Below, one piece after another: positions 6,980-12,213 of a stretch of 12,213 nucleotides of DNA (the stretch's first letter is position 1; every line of letters begins with the position of its first letter). Where the stretch lies: contig JAGRHM010000269.1 of NCBI GenBank assembly GCA_020445005.1, forward strand, positions 1 through 12,213, in the 5' to 3' direction. A model generated the notes under the pieces. The model saw only the letters and a list, made by a program, of their open reading frames with translations, ran no database searches and had not been told where the DNA came from. The position numbers and the translations under genes were made by a program. This DNA comes from Candidatus Competibacteraceae bacterium (GTDB lineage Bacteria; Pseudomonadota; Gammaproteobacteria; Competibacterales; Competibacteraceae).

Positions 6980-7121
6980 GGCTCTTCGAGGGTTTCTGTG
7001 AAATGTGGGTCTCTGGGCCAAGATCAGCCCGCCAAGCGGGCACTGCCTCTTTGAAGATCAATGAGTTGAAGCTACAAGCCGCCCCTGAATCGGCGGGCTC
7101 CACAAGAACCCTCGAAGAGCC
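6980..7121. mobile_element. MITE-like element with ISL3-type terminal inverted repeats
   Basis: The ends are inverted repeats beginning GGCTCTTCGAGGGTT; 19 of 21 bases match between 6980-7000 and 7101-7121. The perfect part extends outward by three more bases (TTT/AAA) to 18 bp. The GGCTCTTC start is typical of ISL3-family insertion sequences (recalled family knowledge). The 142-bp interior has no transposase frame. It contains a second inverted repeat, AGCCCGCC (7026-7033) with GGCGGGCT (7092-7099), and a local hairpin GCCCGC/GCGGGC (7027-7041). An exact 8-bp target duplication is not seen (flanks GAATATTT and AAAATTAT), so the insertion is old or the boundaries differ. The rest of 6948-7135 holds nothing recognisable. 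Confidence 0.6.
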
Positions 7122-7135
7122 AAAATTATAGCCTG

Positions 7136-7606
7136 TCAGGGAGACGAGTTGGGAGAGAGGGTGGACATGGACTGGTTGATTTGGAGACTGAGCACATTAC
7201 ACCCGTCCTCACGACGATAACGCGCCTCGTCCACCAGGGTTTTTATCAGCAGAATACCCAGTCCACCCGGTTGACGTTGATCAATCTCAAGCGCCGTATC
7301 CGGATCGGGACGGGCCAGTGGATCGAAGGGCGGGCCTTGATCGACGATCTCCACAGTCAGCCCGTCAGCCTGGGTGGTGACCTCGCAAAATACAGCGCCG
7401 TCGGCGCGCGTTTGCTCGTCATAAGCATGATTGAACACATTGACCAATGCCTCTTCCACCGCCAGTTCCAACCGGGAAATTTTTGCTTCGGGCAACCCGG
7501 CGTCTTGGGCAATTTCGCGAATATGGCCGAGAAACACCGGTAAATGATCGAGTTCAGCCGGTAGGCGCAAGCAGGCGGTTTTCGCGTCGGAATTTTCAGG
7601 CGTCAT
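7136..7606 (-). CDS. RsbW-like serine/threonine kinase / anti-sigma HATPase
   Basis: A 156-residue single-domain GHKL ATPase of the HATPase_c_2 (RsbW/SpoIIAB) type. The N box is EEALVNVFNHAY (51-62), with E52, N56 and H60 in the ExxxNxxxH arrangement. The G1 box is DQGPPFDP (89-96) and the G2 box is GGLGILLIK (114-122). Such proteins bind ATP, phosphorylate an STAS-domain antagonist and sequester a sigma factor or other target when the antagonist is phosphorylated. There is no histidine phosphoacceptor domain, so it is not a classical sensor kinase. The start ATG has GGAGG ten bases upstream. It lies 24 bp downstream of the PP2C phosphatase gene on the same strand, so the two are almost certainly one operon. 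The antagonist and the target are not encoded nearby. Confidence 0.88.
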   Translation of the reverse strand: MTPENSDAKTACLRLPAELDHLPVFLGHIREIAQDAGLPEAKISRLELAVEEALVNVFNHAYDEQTRADGAVFCEVTTQADGLTVEIVDQGPPFDPLARPDPDTALEIDQRQPGGLGILLIKTLVDEARYRREDGCNVLSLQINQSMSTLSPNSSP

Positions 7607-7630
7607 GTTATTTACGCCTCCACAGTCGGT

Positions 7631-9625
7631 TTAGCGGGGGGAATTCGGATGCGCCACCGCCAGCAGAGTCAGGTCGTCGCTCTGCTCGGCTGATCCGACA
7701 TGCAGGGCCACTGCGGCAATGACGCGCTCGATCAATTGACGCGGTTGGGTAATGTCGGGCGCGCGACAGACCTCCAGTAGTCGCCAGGAGTCGAAACATT
7801 CACCGGCAATATTCATAGCCTCGGTGACCCCATCGGTATACAACAGCAGCATGTCTCCCGGCGGCAATCGAAGCGCCGCTGAAGCGTAGCTCCAGTCCGA
7901 TTCGACGCCCAGCACCAGCTCCGGCGCCATCCGCATGAATTCAACGCTGCCATCGGTGTGGCGGATCAACGGCGGATTATGTCCGGCATTACCAAAGGTC
8001 ATAACACCGGTTTTCGGGTGCAGCGCCGCAGCAAAAAAAGTCACAAACAACAAACGTTCGTTCAAAATACAGAGTTCGCGATTAACCTGCGCCAACACAT
8101 CCGCGGGATCCGGGGTCGTCGCAGCCATGGCTTTCACCAGCGTCGTGGTGACCGCCATCATCAACGCAGCGGGGACTCCTTTGCCGGACACATCGCCGAT
8201 GCACAGAAACAGCCGCCCATCCGCCAGCCAGAAACACTGGAACAAATCGCCGCCTACCTCACGGGCCGGTTCAAACCAGGTGGCGATCTCCAGGCCGCCC
8301 TGGGCAGCCAAACCGACCGGGTCGCGCGGCAAAAAGCTGTCCTGAATGGCGCGGGCAATTTTTAATTCGTTGTCGATCCGCGCTTGCGCTGCCCGCGCAC
8401 CGGCCAGAATGTCCAGTTGCTGACGCAGCGCCTGGCGCATATCGGCAAAAGATTGGGTTAACACCCCGACTTCGTCATAAATGCGCGGAGGCGGGATCGC
8501 CACCTCCAGATCGCCGCCTGCAATCGCTGCGCTTTTCTCCGTCAGCACCAGCAAAGGTCGGGTAAAGCGGCGCACAATTAACACCACTAGCGCCAATAAT
8601 AGTAGTAACCCAACGCTGCCAATGAGGAGCACCTCTCTGGCTAATGTTTGCAGATTCGCAAACAATTCCTCCTCGCCGAACACAACGCCAATCGACCAGC
8701 CGGTTCCAGGCAGGGGAGTAAAGTAAATGCGGGCCGGCTTTTGCAGATAGGGACTCCAAAAAGCCGCAAAGCCGGTTTCGCCCCGGATCATACGCCGACC
8801 GATCGCCAGCAGTTCTTGATTCTTCTGGAAACGAGCCACATCAAAAATCGTTTCAGACATATCTTTTTGCGTATCCAAATGGGCCAGATAACGACCATCA
8901 CTGGACAGGATAAACACATAACCCGTTTCAAAAATCCGCAGACGCTGAATGGCGGCCGCCAAACTGCTGAGAGGGAGTTCTGCGCTCACCACGCCAACCT
9001 TCACCCGCGCGCCATCCTCCATGCGATAGATCGACGCTATGTAGGCGGAAACCGCTTCACCGCTGTTGGCATCTAGGAAGGGTTCACTCCAGACCGCCTG
9101 TTTTAACGCTTTTGAGGAGGGAGCTTGAACCATCGGCTCCCGATTCACCGCGGTCCTGGTCATGTTGCAAACGACTTTGGAATGCCAATAGCGACAGTTC
9201 AGCCTTTGCGCCTGGGTCTGTGAAGAAGCAGCTCCACTTTGTGAATCCAGCGTCACCATCGCCATATTGCAATAGGAACTATCCATGATGGCGTCCACAG
9301 CCACTGCGCGTAATGCCTCGATATCCTTACCTTGTTCAACGGCTTGCGCCAACTCGGATGCAACATCCGTAACATCCGCCAGAATACCTTGCAGATTGCC
9401 AATGATCGCACTGCTTAAACCGGCAATGGCTGCATTGACATTGCCTAGCATGTGTTGATGAGATTGACGGTAATCGTAATAGAATGCTGTGATAAACACG
9501 AACGCCACTGCACTGACCAGCGCCAGCGACAAGCGCGTAGCTAAACCCAGACGAACCCGCGCTGGGAGTTGAATCGACTCTCGAGCGGTGTTACCGACTA
9601 ATGTTTGCTCGGGTTCCAATACCAT
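7631..9625 (-). CDS. Membrane sensor PP2C phosphatase (Cache-HAMP-SpoIIE/RsbU type)
   Basis: A 664-residue protein. A first membrane helix at about 29-50 and a second at about 331-353 enclose a periplasmic sensor region of some 280 residues that looks like a double Cache domain (GYVFILSSDGRYLAHL at about 235-250). A HAMP linker follows (about 354-405), then a short coiled segment (ELKIARAIQDSFLP), then the SpoIIE/RsbU PP2C domain (about 445-658). Metal-binding aspartates are visible: D460 in VGGDLF, D478 in GDVSGKG, D598 in YTDGVTEA, and D650/D651 in SDDLTL. It should dephosphorylate a phosphoserine STAS protein in response to a periplasmic signal and so oppose the downstream HATPase kinase. 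The periplasmic part contains C119, C144, H148 and C153, which might sense redox state or metal. The ATG at 9625 is the first in frame; its ribosome-binding site is weak. Confidence 0.9.
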   Translation of the reverse strand: MVLEPEQTLVGNTARESIQLPARVRLGLATRLSLALVSAVAFVFITAFYYDYRQSHQHMLGNVNAAIAGLSSAIIGNLQGILADVTDVASELAQAVEQGKDIEALRAVAVDAIMDSSYCNMAMVTLDSQSGAASSQTQAQRLNCRYWHSKVVCNMTRTAVNREPMVQAPSSKALKQAVWSEPFLDANSGEAVSAYIASIYRMEDGARVKVGVVSAELPLSSLAAAIQRLRIFETGYVFILSSDGRYLAHLDTQKDMSETIFDVARFQKNQELLAIGRRMIRGETGFAAFWSPYLQKPARIYFTPLPGTGWSIGVVFGEEELFANLQTLAREVLLIGSVGLLLLLALVVLIVRRFTRPLLVLTEKSAAIAGGDLEVAIPPPRIYDEVGVLTQSFADMRQALRQQLDILAGARAAQARIDNELKIARAIQDSFLPRDPVGLAAQGGLEIATWFEPAREVGGDLFQCFWLADGRLFLCIGDVSGKGVPAALMMAVTTTLVKAMAATTPDPADVLAQVNRELCILNERLLFVTFFAAALHPKTGVMTFGNAGHNPPLIRHTDGSVEFMRMAPELVLGVESDWSYASAALRLPPGDMLLLYTDGVTEAMNIAGECFDSWRLLEVCRAPDITQPRQLIERVIAAVALHVGSAEQSDDLTLLAVAHPNSPR

Positions 9626-9794
9626 TGGTTCATCCGTTTAGCTCCGCTCTGGCCACTGAAAAATCGCTTGTTACTGGGCGCTGCGACACCCGGTTATTCT
9701 TAAAGGATAGGCTAGACTGTTCATAAGCCAATAACAGCATTTTGGTAGTCCAAATACTCGACGCCACCCGCGGAGCACTGCCATTCTGACCATT
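9626..9794. promoter_or_regulatory. Divergent promoter region, phosphatase / ureD
   Basis: This 169-bp gap lies between two genes transcribed away from each other, so it must hold the promoter of the phosphatase-kinase unit and probably that of the urease operon. No confident -35/-10 pair or sigma-54 element was found on either strand. On the minus strand a weak TTGGCT...TATCCT pair with 16-bp spacing is possible. GGCT/AGCC form a loose inverted repeat within GGCTAGACTGTTCATAAGCC. Confidence 0.35.
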
Positions 9795-10643
9795 GTGACT
9801 TCTCCATCCACTGCCGGTTGGCGGGCCGATTTGAAGCTGGGTTTTCAGCAGCGCCTTTCCGGCACTATTTTGGGGCAATGCGCGCACCAGGGTCCATTGC
9901 GGGTGCAGCGGCCCTTCTATCCTGAAGGGCCGGATGTCTGCCATGTCGCCATCCTTCATCCACCCGGCGGCGTGGTGGGCGGCGATGAGTTGCGCCTGGA
10001 TGTGCGGATTGAAACCGGCGCGCGAGCTCTGCTCACCACTCCGGCTGCCGCCAAATTCTACCGTAGCGCGGGCGCGTTGGCCGTACAAACTCAGCAATTA
10101 ACGGTCGCCGCCGGCGGCGCGCTCGAATGGCTGCCCCAGGAAAACATTGTTTATTGCGGCGCGCGGATTCATGCGCAGACTCGGGTCGAACTGCACAGCG
10201 ATGCCCACTTTATAGGCTGGGAAATCCTTTGCCTGGGCCGGCCCGCGGCGGCGGAGGTCTTTCAAACCGGCGAATGCCGGCAGACGCTGGAACTGTGGCG
10301 CGACGGGGAACCGCTCTATCTGGAACAGGCTAACTACAGGGGAGGCGATTCCGTACTCAAAGCGGCCTGGGGTTTACAAGATCAACCGGTAATCGCTACA
10401 TTGCTCTGTACGCCCCCCGGCCCCGGGCTAACTGACGTCATACGCGCTGGCTGGAAATCCTTGGCTATTCCTGCGCCAGTGGGAGAACTAATCGCTGTGA
10501 CTCAACTGGATAGCGTTTTAATAGGCCGCTACCTCGGTCCCTCGACTTTACGCGCCCGACGATTTTTTACTCTGGCGTGGGAGTTGCTGAGACCTCAGCT
10601 ACTGCAACGCCCGCCCTGCACTCCACGTTTCTGGAATACTTGA
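9795..10643 (+). CDS. ureD: Urease accessory protein UreD
   Basis: A 282-residue UreD (UreH) homologue, the scaffold that binds apo-urease and, with UreF and UreG, helps deliver nickel and CO2 to the active site. Typical features are the N-terminal [13 protein letters not shown] (33-45), [16 protein letters not shown] (about 55-70), [13 protein letters not shown] (about 79-91), and [13 protein letters not shown] (about 109-121). The length is normal. The GTG at 9795 is chosen because it gives the expected short lead into AGWRADL; a GGAG at 9773-9776 is too far upstream to be a good ribosome-binding site, so the precise start is less certain. It is the first gene of a ureDABC set, 19 bp before ureA, in the order common in Proteobacteria. 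Confidence 0.93.
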   Translation: MTSPSTAGWRADLKLGFQQRLSGTILGQCAHQGPLRVQRPFYPEGPDVCHVAILHPPGGVVGGDELRLDVRIETGARALLTTPAAAKFYRSAGALAVQTQQLTVAAGGALEWLPQENIVYCGARIHAQTRVELHSDAHFIGWEILCLGRPAAAEVFQTGECRQTLELWRDGEPLYLEQANYRGGDSVLKAAWGLQDQPVIATLLCTPPGPGLTDVIRAGWKSLAIPAPVGELIAVTQLDSVLIGRYLGPSTLRARRFFTLAWELLRPQLLQRPPCTPRFWNT

Positions 10644-10662
10644 CCGCAACTTGAGAATACCT

Positions 10663-10965
10663 ATGGAACTTACTCCCCGCGAAAAAGACAAGCTGTTGCT
10701 GTTTACCGCCGGTCTGCTGGCGGAACGGCGCAAGGCCAAGGGTCTGAAACTCAACTACCCGGAAACGGTGGCCTATCTGTCCTGCGCGCTGCTGGAAGGC
10801 GCACGAGAAGGACAAAGCGTGGCCGAGTTGATGAGTCATGGCCGCACGCTGCTGACCCGCGATGACGTGATGGAAGGCGTCCCGGAAATGATTCCCGAGG
10901 TGCAAATCGAAGCGACCTTTCCCGACGGAACCAAGCTGGTCACCGTTCATCACCCGATTGCCTAA
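10663..10965 (+). CDS. ureA: Urease subunit gamma UreA
   Basis: A 100-residue small structural subunit, exactly the usual length, starting [20 protein letters not shown]. It carries [13 protein letters not shown] and [15 protein letters not shown], both family hallmarks. With UreB and UreC it forms the (alpha-beta-gamma)3 urease that hydrolyses urea to ammonia and carbamate in the cytoplasm. An in-frame TTG at 10651 would add four residues, but the ATG at 10663 matches the family start and has GAGA six bases upstream. It ends eleven bases before ureB. Confidence 0.97.
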   Translation: MELTPREKDKLLLFTAGLLAERRKAKGLKLNYPETVAYLSCALLEGAREGQSVAELMSHGRTLLTRDDVMEGVPEMIPEVQIEATFPDGTKLVTVHHPIA

Positions 10966-10976
10966 GGAGGCCGTTC

Positions 10977-11294
10977 ATGATTCCCGGCGAAATTATCCCT
11001 GTTGACGGCGACCTCGAATTAAATGCTGGCCGTCGCGTCACTCACCTGAACGTCGCTAATACCGGTGACCGGCCAATTCAGGTCGGCTCGCATTACCACT
11101 TTGCCGAAACTAACCCTGGTTTACGCTTCGACCGTGCGCTGGCGCGGGGCTGCCGGCTCGACATTCCCGCGGGTACGGCGGTGCGTTTTGAACCCGGCCA
11201 AGAACGCGAAGTAGAGTTGGTGGATTATGCAGGAACCCGGGAAGTTTACGGTTTCCGCGCCGAAGTGATGGGATCGCTGGAGAAACAACCATGA
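10977..11294 (+). CDS. ureB: Urease subunit beta UreB
   Basis: A 105-residue urease beta subunit of normal length for the three-subunit bacterial enzyme. It begins [19 protein letters not shown] and contains [19 protein letters not shown] (about 30-48) and [13 protein letters not shown], all conserved. It packs on the catalytic alpha subunit and helps form the flap-side interface. A strong AAGGAGG (10964-10970), overlapping the ureA stop codon, precedes the ATG. Its stop codon overlaps the ureC start (ATGA at 11291-11294), which points to translational coupling of beta and alpha. Confidence 0.97.
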   Translation: MIPGEIIPVDGDLELNAGRRVTHLNVANTGDRPIQVGSHYHFAETNPGLRFDRALARGCRLDIPAGTAVRFEPGQEREVELVDYAGTREVYGFRAEVMGSLEKQP

Positions 11295-12213
11295 GTCGCA
11301 TTGATCGCCGCGCCTACGCGGAAATGTATGGCCCCACCACCGGCGACCGGGTGCGGCTGGGGGATACCGAGTTGTGGATCGAGGTCGAACGCGACGATGC
11401 ACTTTACGGCGAGGAAGTGAAGTTTGGCGGCGGCAAGGTGATTCGTGATGGCATGGGTCAGTCGCAACGTCCCCAGGGCGGCGGAGCGGTCGATGTGGTG
11501 ATCACCAACGCGCTGATCATTGATCATTGGGGTATTGTCAAGGCCGACATCGGCATCAAGGATGGGCGCATCGCCGGCATCGGTAAAGCCGGTAATCCCG
11601 ATATCCAGCCGGGCGTAACGATCGTCATCGGTCCTGGCACCGAAGCGATTGCCGGCGAAGGATTGATCGTCACCGCCGGCGGTATCGATAGCCATATTCA
11701 TTTCATCTGTCCGCAGCAAATTGAGGAAGCGCTGATGTCCGGCGTGACCACCATGATCGGCGGCGGCACGGGACCCGCGACGGGCACGAATGCCACGACC
11801 TGCACGCCAGGCCCCTGGAACCTGCGGCGGATGCTGCAAGCGGCGGAAGGATTGCCGATCAATCTCGGCTTTCTCGGCAAGGGCAATGCCAGTCAACCCG
11901 CTGCGCTGGAGGAGCAACTCGAAGCCGGAGCCATGGGCTTGAAGCTGCACGAGGACTGGGGAACGACGCCGGCGGCGATCGACAACGCCCTGGCAGTGGC
12001 CGACGAGATGGATGTGCAGGTGGCGATCCACACCGATACGCTCAACGAAGCGGGTTTCGTCGAAACGACGCTGGCCGCTTTCAAGGGGCGCACGATTCAT
12101 ACCTTTCATACCGAAGGCGCCGGCGGCGGGCACGCGCCGGACATCCTGCGCGCGATTTCCGAGGCCAACGTCCTGCCGTCGTCTACCAACCCGACGCGGC
12201 CGTACACGGTGAA
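11291..12213 (+). CDS. ureC: Urease catalytic subunit alpha UreC, 3' end missing
   Basis: The first 307 residues (of about 567-570 in the family) of the nickel-dependent catalytic subunit; the frame stays open to the right edge. The visible nickel ligands are H135 and H137 in DSHIHFICP, the carbamylated lysine K218 and H220 in GLKLHEDWG, and H247 (AIHTDT) and H273 ([14 protein letters not shown]). These are one position beyond the Klebsiella aerogenes numbering. The catalytic His of the mobile flap and the last nickel-binding Asp lie beyond the edge. The start overlaps the ureB stop by ATGA. Nothing suggests a broken gene. ureE, ureF and ureG would be expected to follow. Confidence 0.98.
   Translation, partial: MSRIDRRAYAEMYGPTTGDRVRLGDTELWIEVERDDALYGEEVKFGGGKVIRDGMGQSQRPQGGGAVDVVITNALIIDHWGIVKADIGIKDGRIAGIGKAGNPDIQPGVTIVIGPGTEAIAGEGLIVTAGGIDSHIHFICPQQIEEALMSGVTTMIGGGTGPATGTNATTCTPGPWNLRRMLQAAEGLPINLGFLGKGNASQPAALEEQLEAGAMGLKLHEDWGTTPAAIDNALAVADEMDVQVAIHTDTLNEAGFVETTLAAFKGRTIHTFHTEGAGGGHAPDILRAISEANVLPSSTNPTRPYTV

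Noticed and set aside
6972..7129. 8-bp target-site duplication around the MITE-like element
   Set aside because: The flanks GAATATTT and AAAATTAT match at only four of eight positions, so no duplication can be claimed.
9630..10097. 155-codon minus-strand frame ahead of the phosphatase gene
   Set aside because: Most of it is antisense to ureD, which has clear family motifs; the translation has no recognisable domain.
11246..12133. 295-codon minus-strand open frame
   Set aside because: It is entirely antisense to ureB and ureC, both certain genes, and its length is explained by GC-rich codon bias.

Overview
The window looks like chromosomal DNA from a GC-rich gammaproteobacterium, or less likely a betaproteobacterium. 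The evidence is an RpoS-type sigma factor next to surE, a lipid A-type (LpxL/HtrB-like) acyltransferase, and a ureDABC urease cluster. The gene mix (N-ATPase-type gamma subunit, TAXI-type binding protein, heptamer repeats, ISL3-like end repeats) would suit an environmental lineage such as the Competibacteraceae, but that placement is inference and no 16S rRNA or other marker is present.

Layout. Positions 1-2682 (+): the 3' part of an LpxL/HtrB-like acyltransferase gene, a periplasmic TAXI/TRAP-type binding protein, and an ATP synthase gamma subunit that stands apart from any other ATPase gene. Positions 2830-4896 (+): surE, then a structured leader of about 264 bp, then rpoS, followed by a hairpin. 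Positions 4957-5337 (-): a small Mth938/DUF498-family protein, divergent from a two-gene unit (5490-6900, +) of an MBL-fold hydrolase and the tRNA methyltransferase trmO. Positions 6888-7121: a TTTTAAG heptamer array that runs through the trmO stop codon, followed by a 142-bp MITE-like element with ISL3-like ends. Positions 7136-9625 (-): a two-gene unit encoding a membrane sensor PP2C phosphatase (RsbU-like) and a soluble HATPase (RsbW-like). Positions 9795-12213 (+): ureD, ureA, ureB and the first 307 codons of ureC, which runs off the right edge.

How the genes fit together. Most are housekeeping or stress-physiology genes. RpoS is the general stress sigma factor, and SurE is its usual genomic neighbour. 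The PP2C/HATPase pair has the enzymes of a partner-switching pathway but lacks the STAS antagonist and an obvious target. The urease genes are in the standard order and encode the apoenzyme plus the UreD chaperone; ureE, ureF and ureG are expected beyond the right edge.

I found no convincing wholly new system, CRISPR array, tRNA or rRNA. The parts most worth checking are the detached N-ATPase-like gamma subunit, the MITE plus heptamer-repeat junction after trmO, the A-rich leader of rpoS, and the partner-switching pair without an antagonist.
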